The position numbers and the translations under genes are program-made. From Leisingera sp. ANG59 (GTDB lineage: Bacteria; Pseudomonadota; Alphaproteobacteria; Rhodobacterales; Rhodobacteraceae), in contig NZ_WLCM01000016.1 in the NCBI RefSeq assembly GCF_013317235.1, forward strand, positions 51,603 through 97,012: a stretch of 45,410 nucleotides of DNA, written 5' to 3'. The notes beneath the pieces were generated by a model. That model saw only the letters and a list, made by a program, of their open reading frames with translations, did no database searches and was not told the DNA's origin. Positions 1-9,599 of the stretch are shown here, one piece after another. Positions within the stretch are counted from its first letter, which is position 1. Each line of letters opens with the position of its first letter.

Positions 1-1102
1 TTCCGGTGCAGCTTGTCGATTAGCGTAGCCCAGGGATAGGCCAGATACGTCACCCCTTCGGGCACCGACCCCCGGTCGCGGAGCTGGCGGTAGGCGTGCT
101 GCTCGGTGACCGCAGGATACTGCCAGCCGCTGTCATAGGCCAAGATATTGTCCTGGAAGGTGATCCTGTCCGCTGCGTTGGCGGGCGCGGCGGCGCGGGC
201 GATCTCCCGGGAGGGCTGGGCGGCGGTGTCTGGCAAGGCGGGTGCGGTGCCGTGCAGGCGGCTGCACTGGCGAGCTAGCGCGGGGCGGGCATCTTCACCG
301 GTGATGACCAACTGGTCCCGGTCAGGGCAGCGGCTGAGGCTGCGCCAGGCCAGTGGCGGGCCTGCTTCGGCTTGTGTCGCTAGTGCGGCCAAGGCGGCGC
401 GGCGGCGGCTGGCAGGCAGAAGGGTTTCTAGCGCAGCGGCGTCAGGCTGCAGCGGCTGCGGCCGCGGGCCTGCCTGTGCCGGCGCGGACTGTACCAGACC
501 TGCATGCTGGCTGAACTGGCGCCACAAGGCCCAAGCGGCAGTGCCGGGATCCGAGTCCTGCACGGTCGGCTCCAGGGCGGCTTTGCGCCACAGCCAGTTG
601 CGGAAAAACGTACCGGCCGGCGGCAATGCTTCCCAGTGGATGCCATCGCTTAGCCCGGCCTGCAGCACCGGGTCCGGCAGCGGCTCGGAAAAGGCGCTCA
701 GCCAGGAGAGTTGCTCGGGCGGGAAGTGCTGCATCGCTTCGGTTGCCCTCTGCAGCACCTCCGGCGCCAGGGTATCCCCGGGCATCATCCAGCCAAAGAT
801 GCTGTCGGCGGGGCAGGCTTCGATGCCATGTTCCAGGCAACTGGCCAGACCGCTGTCCGCGGCGATTCCATGTCTGAAATCCAGGCCTTGGCACTCCGCG
901 CGACGGCGGCCGCTGCGGAACTGCTCCTGCCACCAAGCCAGCTGCTGCGCAGTGTCGGGGCACCGGGCCGGAGCAGCTTGCACAACCTGGCAGTGCAGCC
1001 GGAAGGGGCCAACCTGCTCCGCCAGGTTGTGCAGGGTGCGGTCGAGGCCGCCGCTGCCGGTCAGGCAGGGTAGGATAATGGCAAGGACGGGCAAGTCAGG
1101 CA
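1..1102 (-). CDS. Glycosyltransferase-like protein, C-terminus cut by window edge
   Basis: An open minus-strand frame runs from an ATG at 1102 to the window edge without a stop, giving about 367 codons. The N-terminus (MPDLPVLAIILPCLTGSGGL) and a later stretch, GWMMPGDTL, resemble a degenerate GT2-type fold in which the usual Asp-rich metal site is poorly kept. A second segment near the visible end (SGWQYPAVTEQHAYRQL, then TYLAYPWATLIDKL) looks like the beginning of another glycosyltransferase domain, so the complete protein may be a two-domain transferase. It is transcribed away from the gene at 1262, so the two probably have divergent promoters in the 160 bp between them. The large plus-strand frames across this stretch are shadows. 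Family assignment is weak; that a real gene is present is fairly certain. Confidence 0.6.
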
Positions 1103-1261
1103 TGCGGGACTTCCATGCTGTCTGAAATCGGCCGCACGGCGGCGGCAGTTCCGCCTGTAGCAGTCTGTTCTGAGGTTCTCAACTGTCCGGCCGGGGCGGC
1201 TTGCATTTAATTGAGTTTTCCCGGAAGTTGTGCGCTGCATGACAATCTGAGGACTTGCCCA

Positions 1262-1804
1262 GTGACCCTTCCGAATGCCCCTGCCGCGCTGCCTGCGCTG
1301 GCGTCTTTGCGCGAACAGATTGCCGCTTTGGCCGACGGGGAGCCCCGGGAGGTGCGGGCCGGGCATTTGGATCTGGGGTCCGACCTGTGGCTGTCGTGCG
1401 ATCCCGCTGGTCGGGCCCGGATGCGGCTGGAGAGCCGGGACGGGGGCAGTCTGGGGCTGGAAGTGGCGGAGGCCGACAGCGGCCGTTGGGCCTGCTTGGG
1501 AATGCGGCTGCAGGCGGCCGAACTGGCGCAGGCGCGCCGTGCGGGCCTGCGGCTTGCGCTGTACAGCGGCGGTGTGCTGTCCTGCCGTCTGGCTTTGCGC
1601 TTTTTTCTGCCTGAGGGCGGCTTTGAGGAGTGCCATACCCCGGCCCCCGGGCTGGTGCCCCCGGGACCGCAGGAGGTGCTGCTGCATGTGGCCTCCGATC
1701 CAGAGCTTGCGGCAAGGGCGACGGGCTGCGAGCTGAACCTGTTTTTCCTGGACGACAGCCTGCATACTGAAGGCCTGCAGCTTGAGCCATTGCTGATGCT
1801 GTAG
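1262..1804 (+). CDS. Hypothetical protein, 180 aa
   Basis: I do not recognise this protein. The frame can be extended upstream to a TTG at 1211, but the GTG at 1262 is preferred because TGAGGA lies 8 nt before it. The product is soluble-looking, without signal peptide or membrane segments, and alternates short hydrophobic strands with polar turns (for example LDLGSDLWLSCD and LLHVASDPELA), suggesting an all-beta domain. It ends 8 bp before the convergent GT10 gene. Its place between two transferase genes suggests an accessory role in glycan synthesis, but nothing in the sequence shows an activity. Confidence 0.6.
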   Translation: MTLPNAPAALPALASLREQIAALADGEPREVRAGHLDLGSDLWLSCDPAGRARMRLESRDGGSLGLEVAEADSGRWACLGMRLQAAELAQARRAGLRLALYSGGVLSCRLALRFFLPEGGFEECHTPAPGLVPPGPQEVLLHVASDPELAARATGCELNLFFLDDSLHTEGLQLEPLLML

Positions 1805-1812
1805 GGCGGCGC

Positions 1813-2889
1813 TTAGGCGGCGGAAAGATCCGGCCAGACGCTGGCGCCATCAAGAATGCTGCGGAATTCGGTCAGCACGGCGGCCTGCAGCCGCTGGCGC
1901 TCCTGCAGCCAGTTGCCGGGGGTGCCGAGCAGGGCTGCCAGCTGCTGCTGGGCGGCAGCATAGGCCTCGCTGGTGGCCTCCAGCCAGGCTGCATCGCCCC
2001 AGTCCAGCCCGTCCAGCACGGCTGCCGCCCTAGCGGGCGAGGTTCCGTGAAGGTTGAGCCAGCTGGCGCCGGGCAGGCCCAGATCGTGCACCCGGTGGCG
2101 CGGCCCTGCGGCGTAGGCAGGCAGGGCGCCGCAGGCAAAGGCGTCAAACAGTTTCTCGGTGATGTAATTGGGCTGATGGGTGTTTTCGAAGGCACCGATC
2201 ACCCGGGGCCGCCCGTCCAGCAGCGTCAGCTTGTCCAGGTGCCAGTCGGTTAGCTGACTGCGGGCGGGCTGACCCGGCTGCCAGCTGCGCCCCAGCCGTT
2301 CAATGCGGCCGCGGCGGCAGGCTTCGGCGACTTGGGTGCGCCAGTGGCACAGGCCTGCGATATCGCCCTCCGGCCAGCGGATGGAATGATGCGCGCCGTC
2401 ACGGCGTTCGAACAGGAAGGCGATATCGCTGCGCCGCTTCAGGAATCTGCGGCGCCACCCGGCCGGGGTCTGGCGGACGTTGCGGGCGAATTTCGCCGCA
2501 TAGGCATTGGCGAAACGGTGGTTGGTCAGAAGATAGTAGGGGATCCGGTCAAAGCGGAAGATGGCGCTGCTGTGATGGGTCAGTTGGTGTACGGGAAACC
2601 GCCCCCAGCGGCTGTCGGCCAAGCGGTGGCGGGCCAGCGGCTGGCGGCCCCAGAGGGTGTCCCAGAACGGCTCTTCTGACAGCAGCACGATGGGTCGCTG
2701 CCGTTGCCGCCAGTCCTCTGCTATCGCCTGCGGCGCATTCTGGATGTCCAGAATGTGAGCGAAAACATAGAGATCGGCTTGCTCCGGCGTGTTCACCTCA
2801 AGGATCTGGCCGTTAAACAGCGGCGCCAGCGCCGGATAGCTGAGCGGCGTGCGGTGGGCATGCGCGCCTGTTCTGAAGATCCGTATCAT
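1813..2889 (-). CDS. GT10-type fucosyltransferase-like protein
   Basis: This 358-residue protein is predicted to move a fucosyl residue from GDP-fucose to a glycan acceptor. The main evidence is FENTHQPNYITEKL at residues 234-247, followed by a small-residue segment ending in P, which matches the nucleotide-sugar-binding signature of GT10 alpha-1,3/1,4-fucosyltransferases (FEN...YxTEK). ERLGRSW near residue 197 fits the preceding part of that domain. There is no membrane anchor. The substrate makes sense because genes for GDP-L-fucose synthesis lie at 5928-9496. The gene is convergent with 1262-1804 and divergent from the coiled-coil gene at 3095. The ATG at 2889 has only a weak ribosome site. 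Linkage and acceptor cannot be read from the sequence. Confidence 0.8.
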   Translation of the reverse strand: MIRIFRTGAHAHRTPLSYPALAPLFNGQILEVNTPEQADLYVFAHILDIQNAPQAIAEDWRQRQRPIVLLSEEPFWDTLWGRQPLARHRLADSRWGRFPVHQLTHHSSAIFRFDRIPYYLLTNHRFANAYAAKFARNVRQTPAGWRRRFLKRRSDIAFLFERRDGAHHSIRWPEGDIAGLCHWRTQVAEACRRGRIERLGRSWQPGQPARSQLTDWHLDKLTLLDGRPRVIGAFENTHQPNYITEKLFDAFACGALPAYAAGPRHRVHDLGLPGASWLNLHGTSPARAAAVLDGLDWGDAAWLEATSEAYAAAQQQLAALLGTPGNWLQERQRLQAAVLTEFRSILDGASVWPDLSAA

Positions 2890-3094
2890 GTCATGCCGTC
2901 CGATTGCCTGCCGCTGCCGGGATGTGCCGGGGCGCTATAACAGCCTGGCGCCCCGGTGTCCTTGCAAAAAAACAGTTCGGGGGAGCCGCCTTGATATTCC
3001 ACCCGGCAGGGACGTAAAAGGTTGCGGCGCGGGCCGGCTCTGACGGGCAGGTGCGGGAGCAGAAATGCAGTTTTGAAGGCGCTGGTGCAGGGGC

Positions 3095-4042
3095 ATGGCG
3101 GTTGGGGAGCATATGGCAGGCAAGAAGACAGATATTGCCCCGCTGGCGGCGGCCGGTGCGGGGCAGGGAGTCGTGCTGTGGGCAGCACAGGCGCCGCTGG
3201 GCGATGCGCTGCATGCCGCGCTGCAGGAGCAGTATCCGGTCACCTGGCATCGCGCGCTGCCTGCTGCGCCGCCGTCGGTAGGCGTGGTTTTGCTACTGGC
3301 GCGGCCGCCGGCCGGGGTGTTGTGCGCCGCGCTGAATGAGGGGCTGGAGCTGTCTGCTGCCTTGGCCGCGGCTCAGGAGGAAGCCGCAGCGGTTCTGGCG
3401 CTGAAGCGCCAGAACCGGCGGCGCATTCTGCTGCTGGATGCGGCTGCGGCCCGGGCAGCGCCGAGCGCCCTGTTGGTCTATTGCGGCTTGCCTGCAAGCG
3501 AGGCGGCGCAGGCAAGCCTGCAAAAGGCGGCGGGAGCTGCGCCCGATGCTGTGCTTCTGGCTCTGGCCCGCGCCCGGCTGCAGGCGGAGCCCGGCCTGAA
3601 CCGCCTTGAGGGCGAATTCGCAGCTTCGGCTGCGGCCCTGCTGCCGGATGCGGATCCGGATGCGGCCTTGGAAGCGTTTCTTTCGGGCCAAGCGGGGGCT
3701 GAGGAGCGGGCGCTGCTCCAGGCTCAGCAGCGCAGCATGTATGAACAGTTGGAAACGCTGTACCGGGAAAAGCTGCAGCTGGAGCGGCAGCTGGAGCAGG
3801 CCCGCGGCCGGTTCGGCAGCCTGCAAGTGGAAGCTGAAGTCTTAAAAGGTCGACTGCAGGCCAAGGCAGAGGTGTTGGCGGCCGCCGGCGCCCGGATCGC
3901 CGGACTGGAACAGGCCGCCGGGGCCCAGGCGGAGAACGTTACTAGGCTGAAGACGCAGATGCAGCAGCTGCGCAACTCCCGGTCCTTCCGGCTGATGGCT
4001 CCGATGCGCCGGGCCCGCCGGGCTCTGCGCGGCAAACGTTAG
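3095..4042 (+). CDS. Coiled-coil protein of glycan locus
   Basis: A 315-residue protein rich in Ala, Leu, Gln and Glu. The first 200 residues have no motif I recognise. Residues of about 205-290 are a long predicted coiled coil with heptad-like Leu/Ala spacing (EQLETLYREKLQLERQLEQ). The C-terminus LRNSRSFRLMAPMRRARR resembles the tail seen after coiled coils in many alphaproteobacterial glycosyltransferases and methyltransferases. An alternative ATG at 3113 has GGGGAG close by, and either start is possible. It is followed 3 bp later by the FkbM-like gene, which also ends in a helical segment, so the two products may interact. That is inference. Confidence 0.6.
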   Translation: MAVGEHMAGKKTDIAPLAAAGAGQGVVLWAAQAPLGDALHAALQEQYPVTWHRALPAAPPSVGVVLLLARPPAGVLCAALNEGLELSAALAAAQEEAAAVLALKRQNRRRILLLDAAAARAAPSALLVYCGLPASEAAQASLQKAAGAAPDAVLLALARARLQAEPGLNRLEGEFAASAAALLPDADPDAALEAFLSGQAGAEERALLQAQQRSMYEQLETLYREKLQLERQLEQARGRFGSLQVEAEVLKGRLQAKAEVLAAAGARIAGLEQAAGAQAENVTRLKTQMQQLRNSRSFRLMAPMRRARRALRGKR

Positions 4043-4045
4043 ATC

Positions 4046-4870
4046 ATGGCGGTATTTACTCTTTGCTTTCCGGCAGACTATGTGCTGCATATCGGCGCCG
4101 GCAGCGGCGCGGCGGCCGAAGGATATGTCAGGGCCGGGCTCGATCCGGTAGTTCTGGTCGAAGCAGATTCCGAAGCGCTCCCCGGGCTGAAGGCTCTGGC
4201 GCAGCGTTTTGGCCCGGTGCAGGCGGTGGAGGCCGTGGTTTCGCCGCAGGGCGGCCCGGCTACTTTCATGCGCTGCAATTTTTCCGGTCTCAACAGTCTG
4301 AGTGAACCGGCGGACGCGCTGTACCGCCTGTTCCCCGGTCTCCGGGTCGAGGCGCGGCTGCCGGTAGAGACGCGCGCGGTTGCGGATATTCTGAAAGGCT
4401 GCGGGCTGCCGGAGGCGGGCCGGGGGCTGCTGGTCATCGAAGCGCCGGGCCAGGCGCTGGCCCTTCTGGAAGCATTGCAGGCAGCGTCCCTTTTGCAGCG
4501 CTTTCAGACGATCCGGGTGCAGGAGGGCCGCCAGAGCCTGTACCAGGCGGCGCCAACCCTGGAACAGTTGCAGCAGCGGCTGGCGGACCTGGGATATGCA
4601 AGCTGGCTCGAAGCGGCGCCGGAAGATCCTGACCGGCCGCACGCGGTGGCCTGGCGCAATGCGGCGGCGCTGGAAAGCGGCGCGGCGCAGGCCGGTCTGC
4701 AACAACGGTTGGACCTTTGTGCGGCCGATCTGGCCGAGTTGCAGCAGCGCTACGGCGCGCTTTTGCACCAGAAAGAAGCGTACGAGGACCTGCTGCGGCG
4801 GCTGGCTGACCGGCTGGCGCCACTGGCCGGCAACAACCCCGGCGGCAATGCAGCGGAGCCGGAGGCATGA
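4046..4870 (+). CDS. FkbM-like methyltransferase, degenerate
   Basis: A 274-residue protein with a Rossmann-like start (VLHIGAGSGAAAEGYV, then VVLVEADSEALPGLKAL) that fits the SAM-binding region of FkbM-family methyltransferases. FMRCNFSGLNSLSEP matches the FkbM segment after the first half of the fold, and LLVIEAPGQALALLEAL stands where typical members have an acidic IDVEG-type motif. That acidic motif is not well kept, so catalytic activity is uncertain. The last 60 residues form a helical, partly coiled-coil tail. The gene starts 3 bp after the coiled-coil gene and overlaps the next gene by 4 bp (ATGA), so the three are probably translated together. A structural or regulatory role is the alternative. 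Confidence 0.6.
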   Translation: MAVFTLCFPADYVLHIGAGSGAAAEGYVRAGLDPVVLVEADSEALPGLKALAQRFGPVQAVEAVVSPQGGPATFMRCNFSGLNSLSEPADALYRLFPGLRVEARLPVETRAVADILKGCGLPEAGRGLLVIEAPGQALALLEALQAASLLQRFQTIRVQEGRQSLYQAAPTLEQLQQRLADLGYASWLEAAPEDPDRPHAVAWRNAAALESGAAQAGLQQRLDLCAADLAELQQRYGALLHQKEAYEDLLRRLADRLAPLAGNNPGGNAAEPEA

Positions 4871-5844
4871 CCGGGGCTGGCCCCGGTCATGCCTCCGGCG
4901 AACCGGCCCGAGCTCAGCTTGAACGTTTCCTGGTCGCCGGACCGGAGGCGCTGGCGGCCAGGCTGCCGCGGCCGGAGATTGCCCGCCTTCTGGCGGAGTG
5001 CCGGGCTGCGCTGCCGCAGCCGGAACGGCCGGTGCTGCGTACGCTGCATCATTTTGCCTGCACGGGCGGGACGCTGTTTTCCAAAGCCATTGCCGCCCTG
5101 CCTTGCACCCGGCTGCTGAGTGAGGTCGATCCGTTCAGCGAACTGGGCTATCAAATGCCCTTTGCGCCGCGTGATCTGATCAGCCTGGCCAAGGCAGGCT
5201 CCAACCCGCCGGGGCAGGCGGTTCTGGCCCGTATTTTTCGGGCCGGGCTGGCCGCGCTGGAGGCGGACACCCGAGCGGAGGGGCGCGACCTGGTGTTGCG
5301 CGATCACAGCCACAGTCATTTCTGCACCAATGTCGCCACGGGCAGCGGCCTGCCGCAGCGGCCCTCGATGAAAGAGCTGCTGGCGGCGGATTACCGACTT
5401 CTTAGCCTGGTGTCCGTGCGCCACCCGCTGGATTCCTGGCTTAGCCTGCAGCGCCAGGACTGGGTGCATTTCGCGCCAGCCACGCTGGAGGAATATGCCC
5501 GCCGCTATCATCTGTTCCTGGATCATTACGCGGGCACGGAGATCCTGTGCTATGAGGCATTCATAGCCGCGCCCGACGCGGGCATGCGCAAGATCTGCCA
5601 AGTGCTGGAACTACCCGCCAGCAGGGATTTTCAGCAGCGGATCGCAGCGCTGAGCCTATCCGGTGACAGCGGCCGCAGCGGCGCGGTTATTGCGGCCCGC
5701 CCGCGCCGGGCAGTGCCCGAAGCCGTACTGGCGGACCTGGCGCAGGCGCCTACCTATGACAGTCTCTGCGCCCGGCTGGGGTATGATCCGGATCCGCATG
5801 CCCCTCCCTGGCGCTCCCCTGCAAGCCGCATGCGGGACGTATAA
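4867..5844 (+). CDS. Sulfotransferase-like protein
   Basis: A 325-residue cytoplasmic protein. [10 protein letters not shown] at residues 64-73 is in the right place for the PAPS 5'-phosphosulfate loop of P-loop sulfotransferases, although the usual Lys-Ser-Gly-Thr order is changed. [12 protein letters not shown] near 183-194 fits the 3'-phosphate loop with its Arg and Ser. [12 protein letters not shown] further on matches the typical yEdl-type segment. Sulfation of a sugar using PAPS is the predicted role. It overlaps the FkbM-like gene by 4 bp, and about 80 bp and a ten-C tract separate it from gmd. Because the first loop is atypical, it may be a relative that transfers another group. Confidence 0.65.
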   Translation: MTGAGPGHASGEPARAQLERFLVAGPEALAARLPRPEIARLLAECRAALPQPERPVLRTLHHFACTGGTLFSKAIAALPCTRLLSEVDPFSELGYQMPFAPRDLISLAKAGSNPPGQAVLARIFRAGLAALEADTRAEGRDLVLRDHSHSHFCTNVATGSGLPQRPSMKELLAADYRLLSLVSVRHPLDSWLSLQRQDWVHFAPATLEEYARRYHLFLDHYAGTEILCYEAFIAAPDAGMRKICQVLELPASRDFQQRIAALSLSGDSGRSGAVIAARPRRAVPEAVLADLAQAPTYDSLCARLGYDPDPHAPPWRSPASRMRDV

Positions 5845-5870
5845 AGATACAATCTGCTTCTCTTCCGCTG

Positions 5871-5880
5871 CCCCCCCCCC
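5871..5880. repeat. Ten-base C homopolymer upstream of gmd
   Basis: Ten consecutive C residues lie 48-57 bases before the gmd start codon, in the 83-bp gap after the sulfotransferase-like gene. Tracts this long are prone to slippage. If a gmd promoter lies here, a length change would alter spacing and expression. No promoter is obvious. Confidence 0.85.
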
Positions 5881-5927
5881 TAAGTATGGGGCCAGACGGC
5901 ATGAGCCACTCTTTGACAGGTCACAAC

Positions 5928-7046
5928 ATGAAAAAAGCGCTTATCACCGGTGTCACGGGCCAAGACGGGTCTTATTTGGCCGAGTTTCTGCTGGAGAAGG
6001 GCTATGAGGTGCACGGGATCAAGCGCCGGGCCTCGTCGTTCAATACCCAGCGGGTCGATCACATCTACCAGGACCCGCATGTGGACAACGCCCGTTTCAA
6101 GCTGCATTATGGCGATCTGACCGACAGCTCGAACCTGACCCGGATCATCCAGGACGTGCAGCCCGACGAGGTCTATAACCTCGGCGCCCAGTCGCATGTG
6201 GCGGTGTCCTTTGAAAGCCCGGAATACACCGCCGACGTGGATGCCATGGGCACCCTACGGCTGCTGGAGGCGATCCGCTTCCTCGGGCTGGAGAAGAAGA
6301 CCCGCTTCTACCAGGCCTCGACCTCGGAGCTTTACGGCCTGGTTCAGGAAACCCCGCAGCGCGAGACCACGCCGTTCTACCCGCGCAGCCCCTATGCGGT
6401 GGCCAAGCTCTATTCCTACTGGATCACGGTCAATTACCGCGAGGCCTATGGCATGTATGCCTGCAACGGCATCCTGTTCAACCACGAGAGCCCGCGCCGC
6501 GGCGAGACCTTCGTGACCCGCAAGATCACCCGCGGCCTGGCCAATATCGCGCAAGGACTGGAGCCCTGCCTCTACATGGGCAACATCGACGCGCTGCGCG
6601 ACTGGGGCCACGCCAGGGACTCTGTGCGGATGCAATGGATGATGCTGCAGCAGGACGAGGCGGAGGATTTTGTGATAGCCACCGGCAAGCAGTATTCGGT
6701 GCGCCAGTTTATCCAGTGGTCGGCGGCCGAGCTGGGCATTCACCTGGAGTTTTCCCGTACGGGCGTGGACGAGATTGCCACCGTTGCTGCGGTGGAAGGC
6801 GATAATGCACCGGCCTTGAAGCCGGGCGATGTCATTATGCGCATCGACCCGCGCTACTTCCGTCCGGCTGAGGTGGAGACCTTGCTGGGCGACCCGTCTA
6901 AAGCCAAGGAGAAACTGGGCTGGGTGCCGGAAATCACCACCCAGGAGATGTGTGCCGAGATGGTTGCAGAGGATCTCAAAACCGCCCGCCGTCACGCTCT
7001 GCTGAAAGAGCACGGTTACGAACTGCCGGTCAGCGTGGAGAGCTGA
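5928..7046 (+). CDS. gmd: GDP-mannose 4,6-dehydratase
   Basis: Converts GDP-D-mannose to GDP-4-keto-6-deoxy-D-mannose, the first committed step to GDP-L-fucose. The 372-residue product has the Rossmann motif GVTGQDG at 8-14. Its catalytic set is T132, E134, Y156 and K160 (STSELYG; SPYAVAK), the numbering known for the E. coli enzyme. The [16 protein letters not shown] segment of the family is also present. The start was taken at 5928 because GACAGG precedes it by 7 nt and the protein then begins MKKALITG; the frame extends 14 codons upstream. It is followed 4 bp later by fcl and then manC, forming a GDP-fucose operon. Assignment is secure. Confidence 0.97.
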   Translation: MKKALITGVTGQDGSYLAEFLLEKGYEVHGIKRRASSFNTQRVDHIYQDPHVDNARFKLHYGDLTDSSNLTRIIQDVQPDEVYNLGAQSHVAVSFESPEYTADVDAMGTLRLLEAIRFLGLEKKTRFYQASTSELYGLVQETPQRETTPFYPRSPYAVAKLYSYWITVNYREAYGMYACNGILFNHESPRRGETFVTRKITRGLANIAQGLEPCLYMGNIDALRDWGHARDSVRMQWMMLQQDEAEDFVIATGKQYSVRQFIQWSAAELGIHLEFSRTGVDEIATVAAVEGDNAPALKPGDVIMRIDPRYFRPAEVETLLGDPSKAKEKLGWVPEITTQEMCAEMVAEDLKTARRHALLKEHGYELPVSVES

Positions 7047-7050
7047 GCCA

Positions 7051-8028
7051 ATGGTGAAAATCTATGTGGCAGGCCACCGCGGCATGGTGGGCGGCGCGAT
7101 CCAGCGTCGATTGGAGACGCGCAAGGCGGCGGGAGAGGATTTGACGCTGGTCAGCTGCACCAGCGCGGAGCTGGACCTGACCGATCAGGCCGCGGTGTGC
7201 GCCTTCTTTGAGGCGGAAAAGCCCGATCAGGTTATCCTGGCGGCGGCTAAGGTGGGCGGCATCGTTGCCAACAACACCTATCCGGCCCAGTTCATTTACG
7301 AAAACTTGATGATCGAATGCAATGTGATCCATGCCGCTTATGAGGCGGGCGTCACCAAGCTCCTGCAGCTCGGTTCCTCTTGTATCTACCCGAAGATGGC
7401 CCCTCAGCCGATGGCGGAGGATGCGTTGCTCACCGGCGTGCTGGAGCCCACCAACGAGCCCTATGCCATCGCTAAGATTGCAGGCATAAAGCTGTGCGAG
7501 AGCTACAACCGGCAGTATGGCGTGGATTACCGCTCGGTGATGCCGACCAACCTCTATGGGCCGGGTGACAACTTTCACCCGGAGAATTCCCATGTGCTGC
7601 CCGCCCTGATCCGCCGCTTTCACGAGGCGGCGCGGGACGGTGCCGAAGAGGTCACGATCTGGGGCAGTGGAACGCCGCGGCGAGAATTCCTGCATGTGGA
7701 TGACATGGCTGAAGCCTCGCTGTTCGTGATGGATCTGGACACGGAGGTCTATCAGCGGGAGACGGAGCCGATGCTCAGCCATATCAATGTGGGTTGTGGC
7801 GCGGATGTATCGATCTTGGAGCTGGCGCAGCTGGTGGCGCGGGTGACCGGGTTTGAGGGCCGCATCGCAACCGACCCGTCCAAGCCCGACGGGACCCAGC
7901 GCAAACTGATGGATGTGTCGCGGCTGGAACGGCTGGGCTGGAGGGCCGCGATCGGGCTCGAAGAGGGCATCCGGGAAACCTATCAGTGGTTCCTGAACCA
8001 AGGGCTGGATAACCAGCGCAGCAAGTAG
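7051..8028 (+). CDS. fcl: GDP-L-fucose synthase
   Basis: Epimerises and reduces GDP-4-keto-6-deoxy-D-mannose to GDP-L-fucose with NADPH. The 325-residue product carries the nucleotide-binding [10 protein letters not shown] near the N-terminus and the catalytic Ser109, Tyr138 and Lys142 ([13 protein letters not shown]). Length and motif order are those of the WcaG/Fcl family. It starts 4 bp after gmd and is followed by manC, so all three GDP-fucose enzymes should be made from one transcript. The nearby GT10-type gene is the likely user of the product. Assignment is secure. Confidence 0.96.
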   Translation: MVKIYVAGHRGMVGGAIQRRLETRKAAGEDLTLVSCTSAELDLTDQAAVCAFFEAEKPDQVILAAAKVGGIVANNTYPAQFIYENLMIECNVIHAAYEAGVTKLLQLGSSCIYPKMAPQPMAEDALLTGVLEPTNEPYAIAKIAGIKLCESYNRQYGVDYRSVMPTNLYGPGDNFHPENSHVLPALIRRFHEAARDGAEEVTIWGSGTPRREFLHVDDMAEASLFVMDLDTEVYQRETEPMLSHINVGCGADVSILELAQLVARVTGFEGRIATDPSKPDGTQRKLMDVSRLERLGWRAAIGLEEGIRETYQWFLNQGLDNQRSK

Positions 8029-8059
8029 CAGGTTGGATCAACCGGAAGGGCGCATTTTC

Positions 8060-9496
8060 ATGATTACCCCCATTCTTCTCTGCGGCGGCTCCGGCACCCG
8101 GCTGTGGCCGCTGTCGCGCAAGAGCTACCCCAAGCAGTTCGTGCCGCTCACCGGTGAGGAGACGCTGTTCCAGGCTTCGGCCCGGCGGCTGTCGGGGGAG
8201 AGGTTTGCCAATCCGCTGGTGCTGACCAATTCCGATTTCCGCTTCATCGTGACCGAACAGCTGGCCGGTGCGGGGCTTGATCCCGGTGCGGTGCTGATTG
8301 AGCCGGAGGGGCGCAACACTGCGCCCGCTGTGCTGGCGGCGGCGCTGTGGCTGGAAAAGACCGACCCGGAGGGGCTGATGCTGGTGGCGCCCTCGGATCA
8401 CGTGGTGCCCGATGCCGCGGCTTTCCGCAGCGCGGTGGCGGCGGGCGAAGCGGCAGCGCGTGCGGGACAGCTGGTCACCTTCGGCATCAGGCCGGACCGG
8501 CCGGAAACCGGCTATGGCTATCTTGAGTTGACGGAAGCGCCGGAAGATTTCGCGCCCCGATCGCTGCAGTTGCGGCGCTTTGTCGAAAAACCGGACCAAG
8601 CCAGCGCTGAGGCGATGCTGGCCTCGGGCCAGTACCTGTGGAATGCGGGCATCTTCCTGTTCTCGGTCGAGGCCATTCTGGCGGCCTTCCGGCAGCACGC
8701 GCCTGAGCTGATGGCGCCGGTAAGCCAGGCAGTGGATCAGGGGCAGCCGGATCTCGGTTTCCTGCGGCTGGATTCGCAGGCCTGGGCCGGGGCGCCGGAC
8801 ATTTCCATCGACTATGCGGTGATGGAGAAGGCGGAAAACCTCTCCGTGGTGCCCTTTGCCAGCGGCTGGTCGGATCTTGGCGGCTGGGATGCGGTCTGGC
8901 GCGAGGCGGCGCGGGACGGCGATGGCGTGGCCACCAGCGGTAATGCCACCGCGATCGACTGCGCCGACAGCCTGCTGCGTTCGGAGGATGAAAGCCTCGA
9001 GGTAGTCGGCATTGGCCTCAGGGACGTGATTGCCGTGGCAATGCCGGATGCGGTGCTGGTGGCCGATGCCTCCCGCGCCCAGGACGTGAAACAGGCGGTG
9101 GCGGCGCTGAAGGCGAAGGCGGCGAAACAGGCCACCGAATTTCCCAAGGATCACCGCCCCTGGGGCTGGTTCGAAAGCCTGGCCGTCGGCGACCGCTTCC
9201 AGGTTAAGCGGATCCATGTGCACCCCGGCGCGGCGCTGTCCCTGCAGAGCCACCACCACCGGGCTGAACATTGGATCGTGGTCGAGGGCACCGCCCAGGT
9301 CACCATCGGCGGGGAGGCCCGGCTGGTGAGCGAGAACCAGTCGGTCTATGTGCCTCTGGGTGAGACCCACCGGCTGGAGAACCCCGGCAAACTGCCGGTG
9401 GTGCTTATCGAGGTGCAGACCGGGGCCTATCTGGGCGAGGACGACATCATCCGCTACGAGGATGTCTATGCCCGCGGTCAGGGCGCCAAGGGATAG
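8060..9496 (+). CDS. manC: Mannose-1-phosphate guanylyltransferase / mannose-6-phosphate isomerase
   Basis: A 478-residue type II bifunctional enzyme that makes GDP-mannose for Gmd. The N-terminal guanylyltransferase domain has GGSGTRLWPLSRKSYPKQF at 9-27 and RRFVEKPD further on. The C-terminal third is a cupin: the PWGWFESL entry, then HVHPGAALSLQSHHHRAEHW with the metal-binding His cluster, typical of the isomerase half. A TTG-initiated extension from 8033 is possible, but the ATG at 8060 puts the conserved MITPILLCGG at the N-terminus and has GGAAGG upstream. It closes the gmd-fcl-manC set; a hairpin follows directly. Equivalent names in other loci are cpsB, algA and xanB. Confidence 0.94.
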   Translation: MITPILLCGGSGTRLWPLSRKSYPKQFVPLTGEETLFQASARRLSGERFANPLVLTNSDFRFIVTEQLAGAGLDPGAVLIEPEGRNTAPAVLAAALWLEKTDPEGLMLVAPSDHVVPDAAAFRSAVAAGEAAARAGQLVTFGIRPDRPETGYGYLELTEAPEDFAPRSLQLRRFVEKPDQASAEAMLASGQYLWNAGIFLFSVEAILAAFRQHAPELMAPVSQAVDQGQPDLGFLRLDSQAWAGAPDISIDYAVMEKAENLSVVPFASGWSDLGGWDAVWREAARDGDGVATSGNATAIDCADSLLRSEDESLEVVGIGLRDVIAVAMPDAVLVADASRAQDVKQAVAALKAKAAKQATEFPKDHRPWGWFESLAVGDRFQVKRIHVHPGAALSLQSHHHRAEHWIVVEGTAQVTIGGEARLVSENQSVYVPLGETHRLENPGKLPVVLIEVQTGAYLGEDDIIRYEDVYARGQGAKG

Positions 9497-9515
9497 GGCT
9501 CCCGGGGTCGGAGCC
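9497..9515 (+). terminator. Hairpin after manC
   Basis: GGCTCC at 9497-9502 pairs with GGAGCC at 9510-9515 around a 7-base loop, immediately after the manC stop. There is no T-run, so rho-independent termination is uncertain. Confidence 0.35.
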
Positions 9516-9599
9516 AGCAGGTAGATTGCAGGAGGCAATCCCCGGAGGACCGCTTTGGTTCTTTGCCCGAGACAGAAATTGAGATGCTTCGAGCCGCTC

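Noticed and set aside
148..1125. Plus-strand 325-codon frame at the window start
   Set aside because: It lies opposite the better minus-strand frame (residues such as GWMMPGDTL, AYPWATLIDKL); its own product is Arg/Ser/Cys-rich noise typical of antisense GC-rich DNA.
7784..9538. Minus-strand 584-codon frame opposite fcl and manC
   Set aside because: Both strands cannot be the same secure enzymes; fcl and manC motifs are complete, and the antisense product has no recognisable motif.
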